From Billgrantia tianxiuensis (GTDB taxonomy: Bacteria; Pseudomonadota; Gammaproteobacteria; Pseudomonadales; Halomonadaceae), in NCBI RefSeq assembly GCF_009834345.1, contig NZ_CP035042.1, positions 4,712,001-4,776,000 on the forward strand: a stretch of 64,000 nucleotides of DNA. Reading direction: 5' to 3'. Below are positions 56,574 through 64,000 of this stretch, piece after piece. The notes under the pieces are model-generated. The model ran no database searches. It worked only from the letters and a program-made list of their open reading frames with translations, and was not told where the DNA came from. Each line of letters opens with the position of its first letter. Position 1 is the first letter of the stretch. The translations under genes were made by a program, and so were the position numbers.

Positions 56574-58889
56574 GTGATACCACACCGGTTTCTTCCTTGG
56601 CTGTTCGGCTGGCTGTTATTTGTCATGCTGGCCTCACCAGCCCTGGCCCAGCCTGCTGACAGCGCCGCCGTTCCTGCCCCGGAAGCCCTTGCCGACCTGC
56701 TCGAGAACGAGCAGACCCGCCAACAGTTGATCGACCATCTGCGGCGCCAGGCCGCCGCCGATCCGGCGTTGGCCGAGACCGACCCGGCGCCGGGCGAGAT
56801 AACGCTGCCCCGCCAGCTGGCCGAACTGACCAGCCGCGTCGTCAGCGATATCGGTGGCGAAATACGCCACCTGTTCGAGGTGGTAGTGGCTCTCTTTTCG
56901 GCCGATACCGATGCCACCGCCTTCGATTGGGGCTATTTCGCCACGGCGGCGATCAACCTGGGACTGGTCATTCTCGCTACCTTTGCCCTGTTCCTGGTGT
57001 TCCGACGCTTGTCACGCCCCCTCTTCTCTCGCCTGAGCCAGTGGTCGCGGCAGGAGGGCAGCGGCCTCAATCCAACCATTCGCCTAGTGCTATGCGTGGT
57101 CTTCGCAGCGCTGGCCGACGCACTGGTAGTGGCGCTGGCCTACGTGGGCGGCAACCTGATCGCCACCTTCGCCATCGGCGAGACCGGCGAGCTTTCGACC
57201 CGTGCCTCGCTGTTCCTCAACGCCTTCCTGATCATCGAACTGATCAAGGCAGCCATGCGCATGCTGTTCTCTTCGCGCTATGAAGGCCTCCGGCTGCTGC
57301 CCATCTCGGCCGCAGAGGCTTCCTACTGGAATCGCTGGCTGGCACGCCTGGTCGGCCTGGTGGGCTATGGCCTGCTGGTCGTGGCGCCCTTGATCAGCGC
57401 CTACCTGTCCCCGGCAATGGGCCAGGCGGTCGGCGCCCTGATCATGTTCGCCGCCTTCTTCTACGCTGTGGCGGTGGTGTTCAAGAACCGCACCCGTATA
57501 CGCGACGAACTGAACCAGATGGCGGCTCGCGCCGATTTCACCGCCACTCGGATCTCGCTGCAGCTGTTCGCCCGCACCTGGCACCTGTTCGCCCTGGCCT
57601 ACTTCCTGATGGTGCTGGTCCTGACCCTGACGCGCCCGGCAGACGCCCTGCCCTTCGTGCTCTTCGCCACGCTCAAGACCGTGGTCGTGGTGGTGGTCGG
57701 CATGCTGCTCTCCAGCCTGCTGACCCAGACCATCGGCCGGCGCATTCGCCTCTCCGACGATCTACGGCGCAAGCTGCCGCAGCTCGAACCACGGCTCAAC
57801 AGCTACGTGCCCAATGCACTGCGAGTGGTGCGTACCGTGATCCTGGTCGCCGTGGTACTGCTGGTGCTCAATGCCTGGGGCGCTTTCAACCTGGGCGCCT
57901 GGTATGCCTCCGAGGCGGGGCGCAGCCTGATCGGCACCCTGGTCAGCGTGGCCATGATCCTGCTGCTGGCCATCGGCGTGTGGCTGGCCTTGGCCAGCCT
58001 GATCGAGCACAAGCTCAACCCGGAAACCGGCACCGGAGAGCCCGACGCCCGCGCCAAGACGCTGCTGACGCTGTTTCGCAACGCCCTGGCCATTGCCCTG
58101 ATCACCATGACCGCGATGATCGTGCTGTCCGAGATCGGCATCAACATCGGCCCGCTGATCGCCGGTGCCGGTGTACTCGGCCTGGCCATTGGCTTCGGTG
58201 CCCAGAAGCTGGTGCAGGACATCATTACCGGCATCTTCATCCAGGTGGAGAATGCCATGAACACCGGCGATGTGGTCTCGGTGGGCGGCATCACCGGCAC
58301 CGCCGAGCGGCTCAGCATTCGCTCAGTGGGCATTCGCGACCTCAACGGCACCTATCACATCGTGCCCTTTTCCAGTGTCGATACGGTTTCCAATTTCATG
58401 CGCGAGTTCGGTTACCACGTTGGTGAGTACGGTATCGCCTACCGCGAGAGCATCGACGAGGCGATCGTCGCCCTGCGCGAAGCCTTCGACGAGCTGGCCG
58501 CCGACGAAACCCACAAGATGAACATCCTCGCTCCGCTGGAAGTGGCCGGCGTGACCGGTCTGGGCGACAGCTCGGTGAACATTCGCGTGCGCATCAAGAC
58601 CACGCCCGGCACCCAGTGGGGTATCGGTCGCGCCTACAACCGCCTGGTCAAGCTGCACTTCGACACCAAGGGCATCGAGATCCCCTTCCCGCATACCACG
58701 CTCTACTTCGGCGTGGGCAAGGAAGGCGAGGCGCCTCCGGCCAACGTGCGCCTGATGCGGCAGAACTTCGATATCGATGGCCGCCCCGGCGGCCAGCCAC
58801 GCTCCGGGGAGAGCAGCCGCGAAGGCGAAGACGATCCACGCTCGAAGCCGAACCCCGAGTTCAAGGGCGACTACGAAGAGAAGGATTGA
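56574..58889 (+). CDS. large MscS-family mechanosensitive ion channel (YbiO-like)
   Basis: Inner-membrane channel releasing solutes on hypo-osmotic shock, relevant for a halotolerant host. 771 aa, GTG start after GGAGGTCACGC. Signal peptide with ALAQ cleavage near residue 26; periplasmic helical region to about 110; multiple transmembrane helices (about 120-530). The MscS pore and vestibule region has ITMTAMIVLSEIGINIGPLIAGAGVLGLAIGFGAQKLVQDIITGIFI and MNTGDVVSVGGITGTAERLSIR. The acidic C-terminal tail is disordered. Length and layout fit YbiO/MscM types rather than the 286-aa MscS. The 285 bp upstream hold the crcB leader and the channel's own promoter area. Confidence 0.92.
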   Translation: MIPHRFLPWLFGWLLFVMLASPALAQPADSAAVPAPEALADLLENEQTRQQLIDHLRRQAAADPALAETDPAPGEITLPRQLAELTSRVVSDIGGEIRHLFEVVVALFSADTDATAFDWGYFATAAINLGLVILATFALFLVFRRLSRPLFSRLSQWSRQEGSGLNPTIRLVLCVVFAALADALVVALAYVGGNLIATFAIGETGELSTRASLFLNAFLIIELIKAAMRMLFSSRYEGLRLLPISAAEASYWNRWLARLVGLVGYGLLVVAPLISAYLSPAMGQAVGALIMFAAFFYAVAVVFKNRTRIRDELNQMAARADFTATRISLQLFARTWHLFALAYFLMVLVLTLTRPADALPFVLFATLKTVVVVVVGMLLSSLLTQTIGRRIRLSDDLRRKLPQLEPRLNSYVPNALRVVRTVILVAVVLLVLNAWGAFNLGAWYASEAGRSLIGTLVSVAMILLLAIGVWLALASLIEHKLNPETGTGEPDARAKTLLTLFRNALAIALITMTAMIVLSEIGINIGPLIAGAGVLGLAIGFGAQKLVQDIITGIFIQVENAMNTGDVVSVGGITGTAERLSIRSVGIRDLNGTYHIVPFSSVDTVSNFMREFGYHVGEYGIAYRESIDEAIVALREAFDELAADETHKMNILAPLEVAGVTGLGDSSVNIRVRIKTTPGTQWGIGRAYNRLVKLHFDTKGIEIPFPHTTLYFGVGKEGEAPPANVRLMRQNFDIDGRPGGQPRSGESSREGEDDPRSKPNPEFKGDYEEKD

Positions 58890-58925
58890 TCCCCACGCGC
58901 CCATAAACGCTCTCGCACCCTGACA

Positions 58926-58951
58926 CGCCTCCCACCCCACGGTGGGAGGCG
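58926..58951. terminator. hairpin after the MscS-family gene
   Basis: Eleven-bp perfect stem CGCCTCCCACC/GGTGGGAGGCG with four-base loop, then TTGTCGTCT; T-run weak. Confidence 0.6.
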
Positions 58952-59099
58952 TTGTCGTCTCGGCCCTAATTCGAGCGGAGCGGCGGCAGGAAGAATCGTA
59001 GGGTGTGCCTATACTGTTCCTGGACTCTGGCGAAGCGCTACCCACGCTCCGTCAGCGAGGCCAACCATGCTTCGAAGGCGTTCAAGGGATGGGACTACC

Positions 59100-59501
59100 A
59101 TGACAAGCAAACCTCAAGGCACCGCCTACGGCGCCTGGTTGCTGCTCGCGACCTCGCTCATTTCACTGATCCTCGCGGCAGCCGCCACGTTCAACGAAGG
59201 TAATGGCATTGCCTATACTCCAGGCACCTACCTGGTACTGGCCTCCACCACACTGATGCTCCTCGGCTCGCTGCTGCTGGCCCTGGCACGCGGCATGCCG
59301 CGCTGGCTGGGCGGGCTGCTCACTTTCCTGTTGTTGCTCGACCTGCTGGGCACGGCCATGGCGGCCTACCTGCTGCAGGCCGAGTGGCTGCTCGCCTGCA
59401 TGGGGGTCGGGCTGGTGGCCTGGCTCATCCATGTGATTGCCGATCCCGCCACGGGCAAGCGCGACCGCCACATGACGCAACGTCAGGAGGCCGCTTCATG
59501 A
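59100..59501 (+). CDS. small four-helix membrane protein paired with the PQQ dehydrogenase
   Basis: 133 aa from ATG 59100, with a ribosome site AAGGGATGGG. Four hydrophobic segments (about 11-30, 42-62, 69-89, 92-110) and a basic cytoplasmic tail. No named family recognised. It resembles in layout the N-terminal membrane anchor of one-piece PQQ glucose dehydrogenases. The stop overlaps the start of the dehydrogenase gene (ATGA). It is inferred to anchor the dehydrogenase and pass electrons to ubiquinone. Confidence 0.75.
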   Translation: MTSKPQGTAYGAWLLLATSLISLILAAAATFNEGNGIAYTPGTYLVLASTTLMLLGSLLLALARGMPRWLGGLLTFLLLLDLLGTAMAAYLLQAEWLLACMGVGLVAWLIHVIADPATGKRDRHMTQRQEAAS

Positions 59502-61633
59502 CACGCCAGGACGTCATCGCCATTTTCGCCTCGCTGCTGCTGTCGGGCTGCATCGGCTACGCACAGGCGCAGGAGGACACCTCCACCGACGAGGAAGGTG
59601 GCCAGCCGCAGGGTATCACCGAGACTCAAGACGACGAGTCCGAACAGGATGCCAGCGCCGACGAAGCGCAAGCGGACGACACCGAAGATTCCTCAGTGGC
59701 GCCGACCGGCCCCGGCGGGAGCGTCGATACTGGGCCTGCCGGTGAGGCACCCAGCGGCGACGGCGAAACCTCGCTGCCGCGACCGGGAGCGGATGCCTGG
59801 ATGGAATCGCCGGATACCTGGGCGACGTTCAACGGCGACCTGCGCGCCCAGAAGTACTCCCCAGCCGACCAGATCACGCCCGAGAACGTGGGCGAACTCG
59901 AACAAGCCTGGGAGTACCATACCGGCGATGTCTCCGATGGCAGCGACGATGTGCCAATGTCGGTCTGGTCGGCCACGCCGCTGTTCGTCAACGACACGCT
60001 CTACCTGGGCACGCCCTTCTATCGCATCATCGCCCTGGACCCGGGCAGCGGCGAGGAGAAGTGGACCTTCGACCCCGAGGCGCGTCTCGAGGCCCTGACC
60101 CAGCCCAACATGAAGAATCGCGGCGTCGCCTACTGGCAGGCCGACGAGCCGCGGGAGGGCGAGGCCTGCCAGAAGATGGTCTATATCGGCACCATGGATG
60201 CCAAGCTCTACGGAGTCGATGCCGATACCGGAGAGCGCTGTGCCGACTTCGGCAACGACGGCATGGTCGACGTCGACCAGTGGAACACCGTCAACGACAA
60301 GTGGCCGCTATCGCTGTTGCAGCCGCCCACGGTCTATAACGATACGCTGTTTCTCGGCTGGGCCGGCAAGGACTGGACCGACGCCGTCGCGCCGCCCGGC
60401 ACCGTCTTCGCCCTCGATGCGCGCACCGGCGAGCGGCGCTGGACGTTTCATGCCCTACCCGAGGAGGTCGTCGACCGGACCGGTACGGCCAACGTCTGGG
60501 CGTCGATGTCGCTCGACCCCGAGACCGGGCTCCTCTACATTCCGATCAGCTCGCCGAGCCCCAACTACTACGGCGGCGATCGCACCGAGGAGTTGCCTTT
60601 GGCGACCTCGGTCACGGCGCTGAACGCCGAAACCGGCGAGGTGGTGTGGAGCCGGCAACTCGTGCATCACGACATCTGGGATTATGACACCGTGGCGCCT
60701 CCCACCCTGGTCGACATCGAGAAGGACGGTGAGCGAGTGCCCGCCCTGGTCCAGCCCTCCAAGCAGGGCTTCCTGTTCGTGCTCAATCGCGAGACCGGCG
60801 AGCCGATCTATCCCATCGAGGAACGCGAAGTTCCCGCCTCGGATGTCGAGGGTGAAGAAGCCGCGCCGACCCAGCCGTTCGTCGACGTCCCCGAGCCGGT
60901 CATTCCCGACGAGTGGCCGGGGATCTCAAGGCTTGCCGACATGGTGGGTCTGGGCGAGTGCAGCCGCAAGGCCGAAGGGCTGCGCTACGAGGGCCGCTTC
61001 ACGCCGCCCAGCCTCGAGGGAACCCTCGCCTACCCGCCGACGACCGGCGGCTCACAATGGGGCGGCGGCGCCGTCGACCCCGAGAGCGGCGTGTTCGTGA
61101 TCAATTCCAACAGCGTGGTACAGATCTACCGCCTCATCCCGCGCGACGAGTTCGAGCAGTTGGAGCAGTCGGGCGAGACGGGGGGCTACTACGCTCAGGG
61201 CGATACGGCCTACGGCTTCCATCTCGAGACGTTTCTCAATTGGGCCGGCATGCCGTGCTGGAAGCCCCCCTACGGCACCATCGCTGCCTACGACCTCAAC
61301 ACCGGTGAGCGGCTGTGGAACGAGCCGTTCGGCCAGGTGCAGAAACACGGCTTCTACATGCCCGAGTCGTGGGGGTCGGTGACCATCGGCGCACCGGTGA
61401 TCACCCGCTCGGGGCTGATCTTCATCGGTGCTTCGATGGATTCACGCGTGCGCGCTCTCGACCTGAAGAGCGGCGAGGTGCTGTGGAAACATCTGGTGGA
61501 TGCCCCGGCCGTCTCGATGCCGGCGGTCTATACCTACCAGGGCAGGCAGTACGTCACCTTCGCGGTGGGTGGCAACTCGATCCTGCTGCCCAAGGTCAGC
61601 GACCAGGTGGTCGCCTTCGCCCTGCCCGACTGA
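59498..61633 (+). CDS. PQQ-dependent dehydrogenase, glucose/quinate/shikimate type (lipoprotein)
   Basis: Periplasmic quinoprotein oxidising sugars or cyclic polyols. 711 aa from ATG 59498. Lipobox LLSGC places the lipid Cys near residue 18, then an Asp/Glu-rich linker (about 25-95), then an eight-bladed propeller. Segments DTWATFNGDLRAQKYSPADQI, GTPFYRIIALDPGSGEEKW, NRGVAYW, HHDIWDYDTVAPPTLVDI, GTLAYPPTTGGSQWGGGAVDP and HGFYMPESWGSVTIGAPVIT match the family. It lacks the N-terminal membrane helices of E. coli Gcd, which are supplied by the upstream gene. The substrate is undetermined; an inositol or glucose role is possible given the nearby genes. Confidence 0.88.
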   Translation: MTRQDVIAIFASLLLSGCIGYAQAQEDTSTDEEGGQPQGITETQDDESEQDASADEAQADDTEDSSVAPTGPGGSVDTGPAGEAPSGDGETSLPRPGADAWMESPDTWATFNGDLRAQKYSPADQITPENVGELEQAWEYHTGDVSDGSDDVPMSVWSATPLFVNDTLYLGTPFYRIIALDPGSGEEKWTFDPEARLEALTQPNMKNRGVAYWQADEPREGEACQKMVYIGTMDAKLYGVDADTGERCADFGNDGMVDVDQWNTVNDKWPLSLLQPPTVYNDTLFLGWAGKDWTDAVAPPGTVFALDARTGERRWTFHALPEEVVDRTGTANVWASMSLDPETGLLYIPISSPSPNYYGGDRTEELPLATSVTALNAETGEVVWSRQLVHHDIWDYDTVAPPTLVDIEKDGERVPALVQPSKQGFLFVLNRETGEPIYPIEEREVPASDVEGEEAAPTQPFVDVPEPVIPDEWPGISRLADMVGLGECSRKAEGLRYEGRFTPPSLEGTLAYPPTTGGSQWGGGAVDPESGVFVINSNSVVQIYRLIPRDEFEQLEQSGETGGYYAQGDTAYGFHLETFLNWAGMPCWKPPYGTIAAYDLNTGERLWNEPFGQVQKHGFYMPESWGSVTIGAPVITRSGLIFIGASMDSRVRALDLKSGEVLWKHLVDAPAVSMPAVYTYQGRQYVTFAVGGNSILLPKVSDQVVAFALPD

Positions 61634-61662
61634 AGACACGGACGCACGCCAGCGCCACCCGA

Positions 61663-61690
61663 CACAAGGGCGCCTCACGGCGCCCTTGTG
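61663..61690. terminator. bidirectional terminator between the PQQ dehydrogenase and hemY
   Basis: Twelve-bp perfect stem CACAAGGGCGCC/GGCGCCCTTGTG, loop TCAC, followed by CTCTTCTG on plus. It separates convergent transcripts. Confidence 0.7.
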
Positions 61691-61714
61691 CTCTTCTGCA
61701 TCACGTCAGCAGCG

Positions 61715-62973
61715 TTAGCCGGCCTTCTTCTTCGTCTCGTCCTTCTCAGGCTGGGCAGCCGGCTCGGCCGGCTGCGGCAGAGAGGGCAACGACTTGTCGA
61801 GCAGCTCGACGCTCTGGCGATAGTAGAGCTGGCTCTTGTTGTGCTCGCCAAGGTTGGCGTAGAGCCGTGCCAATTCGGCGCACACCACACCGCTGGGACG
61901 CTGCCGCTGGCTCGCCTCGAAGTACTCCTGGGCCTTGCCCCAGTAGGCATTGCGTAGCGCCAGGCGACCCAGGGTGAGCAGCAGGTCAGGATCGTTGGGC
62001 CGTTCCTGCAGCCACTTCTCGGCATGCACCAGCTGGCGCGCCGGATCGACGTTGAGCAAGCCGTAGCGCAGCACCAGGCGGCTGTCCCAGTGCTCCTTGA
62101 GCGAGTGGCGCAACAGGCGCTCGGCGATGCCCTCCTCATTGCCGCGCACCAGCGCCTCGGCATAGAGCACCACCAGCTCGACGTTGCCGCGCAGCGCATC
62201 CGGCATGTCAGCCCACAGGTTACGGATACGCTCCACGTTGCCCGGGTCGCGCGCCTCGTGGACCAGCAGCTCCTTGTAGGCGCGCAGCTCCAACTGGTTG
62301 CGCTCCTGCGGCGAGATCAGCTGGCGCGACGCCAGGCGCGGCATCAGCCGGCGCAGGCCGTCCCAGTCGTTGACGCTGAGGTAGGCCTGCTTGAGTTGCT
62401 TGAGCACCTGGGGATGGTTGGGCATCTGACGATCGAGACGGGTCAGTATCGCCAGCGCCTCCTCGTACTGCTGACGATCCAGCATCAGTTGGACCTGCAT
62501 CAGGCCCACCGCGCTATCTGCCCCTCGGTGGAGAGATGGGCGCGCTTGAGCAGCGTATCGGCCTGCTCGTAGCGTCCCTGATAGTGGGCCGCCAACGCAG
62601 CGGAGAGGTAGTTGACCAGCGGCGTGCTGGAATCGTCGGCGGCCTTGACCAGCGATTTCTCGGCACGCTTCCAGCGCCCCTCGGCCAAGGCCACCAGGCC
62701 GCGCACGGTGCGCTTCATGGCGTTGCGGTGGCGGGTGCGCCGGTTCCACACCTTGAGCCGGCTGACGGGATGGCTCAGGCGCATCAACAGGCGCAGGGCG
62801 AAGTGCAGGACGAGGAACACCGCCAGCAGCAGCACCAGGCCGAACCAGAAGGAGGTCTGGTAGGAGGTGTCACCCACCCGCACCAGCCAATAGCCGGGCA
62901 CCGACACCATCAACTGGCCGAACAGCGCCCCCAGCGCCAGGCCGAGGAGAACGATCAGCAGCAGCTTTCTCAT
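61715..62973 (-). pseudogene. hemY: HemY family TPR protein (one frameshift as read)
   Basis: Inner-membrane protein of the hemCDXY cluster, thought to assist late heme steps; the mechanism is unclear. It starts MRKLLLIVLLGLALGALFGQLM (first helix) with a second helix near 45-62 (FWFGLVLLLAVFLVLHFALRLLM). The HemY_N domain and the TPR region (NYLSAALAAHYQGRYEQADTLLKRAHLSTEG | ADSAVGLMQVQLMLDRQQYEEALAILTRL) fall in two frames, split at CCCC 62521-62524. One extra base restores about 418 aa. ATGA overlap with hemX. Confidence 0.9.
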
Positions 62974-64000
62974 GCCTCATCTCCCCGGCCGCTGCGCGAA
63001 CCGAAACGACGCTCGATGAATTCGGCCAGCGCCTGCTGGGAACCGCTGATGTCCGGCAGCTCGGGCTGGATGTTCTCACCCTTGAGCGCCTGGAGCCGCT
63101 CGACGACGGCCTGGACCTCGCCACGCTCGGTATCGTAATAGCCTTCGATCAGAGCCAGCGCCTTGTCGATGCTGGCCTCATACAGCTCCTGCTCTTCCTT
63201 CAGCAGTGCCAGCTGGGCCTGCTCCAGCACTAGACGTGCGCTCTGGCGCAGGTAGGACTCCTGTTCCGGGGTAACCAGCCCCTCCAGCGCCTCGTCGTGG
63301 TGGCGAATGACGATCAGCTCCTTGAGTTCCTCGCCGAAGCGCGAGAGCTGCTCCTGCCAGCCACCGCTAGGCGCCTCGTTGATGCCGGCACGCGCCGGGA
63401 TCTCTTCGAGCTCACGCGAGAGCGGCAGCTGCGCCAGGCGCTGCTGCTGGGCGTCGAGCGCCAGATAGATGCCGGTACGGTCGACCTGGGGCACGCCGTC
63501 GAGAATCGACAGCTCGGAGGCAATGGCACGGCGCACGGAGAGCAGTGCCGGATTGTCGGCTTCGTTCAGGCGGGCATCAGCGGTACGCAGCAGTGCCGCG
63601 GCGCCTTCCACGTCGCGCTCGAGCTGCAGGCGCTGGTTGGCCAGGCGCAGCAGGTAGGCAGCCTCGGCGTGCAGCCATTCCCGCTCGTCGGTGTCCTGCT
63701 CGCGGGAAAGCTCGTCGAGCACGCGATCGAGCGCCTCGTCGACTTCGCTGCGATAGCTGGCGAACTCGCCCTGCATGGATTCGATCGCTGCGGACAGCTC
63801 GGCATCGCGCTCTTGTTCGCCACGCTCGAGCTGCTCGCGCAGGCTATCGAGGTCATCGGCGGAAGCGGCGCTGCCGGCACGCTCCTCGAGCTGTGCCAGA
63901 CGCTGCTGCTGGGCATCGAGGCGCTCCCAGGCGTTCCAGGCGAAAAGCCCCGCGCCGATGCCGAGGAACAGCACCAGAATCAGGGCCAGGACGCCAGCGG
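62970..64000 (-). CDS. hemX: HemX-like uroporphyrinogen-III C-methyltransferase family protein (5' part beyond window)
   Basis: Membrane-anchored partner in the hem cluster. The frame is open to the window edge. It begins in a transmembrane helix (LALILVLFLGIGAGLFAWNAW) followed by a coiled coil (RLAQLEERAGSAASADDLDSLREQLERGEQERD). The conserved HemX part has EWLHAEAAYLLRLANQRLQLERDVEGAAALLRTADARL and SWQEQ-like GGWQEQLSRFGEELKELIVIR. The N-terminal cytosolic part lies outside the window. Precedes hemY with an ATGA overlap. Confidence 0.92.
   Translation of the reverse strand, partial: AGVLALILVLFLGIGAGLFAWNAWERLDAQQQRLAQLEERAGSAASADDLDSLREQLERGEQERDAELSAAIESMQGEFASYRSEVDEALDRVLDELSREQDTDEREWLHAEAAYLLRLANQRLQLERDVEGAAALLRTADARLNEADNPALLSVRRAIASELSILDGVPQVDRTGIYLALDAQQQRLAQLPLSRELEEIPARAGINEAPSGGWQEQLSRFGEELKELIVIRHHDEALEGLVTPEQESYLRQSARLVLEQAQLALLKEEQELYEASIDKALALIEGYYDTERGEVQAVVERLQALKGENIQPELPDISGSQQALAEFIERRFGSRSGRGDEA

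Overview
The window reads as a GC-rich gammaproteobacterial chromosome, most likely a Halomonas or another member of the Halomonadaceae. This is inferred from the conserved blocks infB-nusA-rimP-tRNA(fMet)-tRNA(Leu)-secG-tpiA-glmM-folP-ftsH-rlmE, greA-carB-carA-dapB, dnaJ-dnaK-grpE//recN, fur//bamE, rnfH-ratA//smpB-ssrA and hemX-hemY. No database search was possible.

Layout. 1-11.3 kb: translation, envelope and folate housekeeping genes on the minus strand, with two tRNAs, then yhbY on plus. 11.4-17.4 kb: greA, carAB and dapB, with a 7-bp tandem repeat touching the greA stop. 17.6-19.6 kb: an unusual fusion of a Clp1/Grc3-type P-loop domain to an RNase Z-like metallo-beta-lactamase domain. 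19.5-20.7 kb: an EamA transporter and a DUF2218-like protein. 20.9-25.1 kb: the chaperone operon with two good sigma32-type promoters, divergent from an SOS-type recN promoter. 25-29.7 kb: recN, fur, bamE, rnfH, ratA, smpB and tmRNA.

29.68-32.82 kb: a small genomic island inserted at the 3' end of ssrA, bounded by 28-bp direct repeats. It holds a decayed tyrosine integrase and an AT-rich three-gene cassette with its own promoter (a TIGR04255-like protein, a protein with a GWDG motif, and a 143-aa protein). This is the best candidate here for an undescribed, possibly defence-related, system.

32.9-38.2 kb: a Crp/Fnr regulator divergent from the carboxynorspermidine synthase/decarboxylase pair, then a single-ACT-region aspartokinase and a small glycine-rich lipoprotein. 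38.2-50.3 kb: a myo-inositol catabolic island. The minus operon is binding protein, permease, ATPase, iolC-iolJ fusion, iolD, iolE and a Gfo/Idh dehydrogenase. It is divergent from iolR-iolG-iolB, with GGAA-N6-TTCC operators between the two. iolA is not in the window.

50.4-55.5 kb: central carbon genes gap // pyk-mgsA-pgi with HexR-like sites between the divergent promoters. 55.5-58.9 kb: a crcB pair behind a leader terminator, and a large MscS-family channel. 59.1-61.6 kb: a two-gene PQQ dehydrogenase whose membrane part is a separate protein. 61.7-64 kb: hemY and partial hemX.

Four otherwise sound genes (the inositol ABC ATPase, iolB, pgi and hemY) each break by one missing base, mostly inside four-base G/C runs. 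This pattern looks more like homopolymer undercalling in the sequence than real gene decay.
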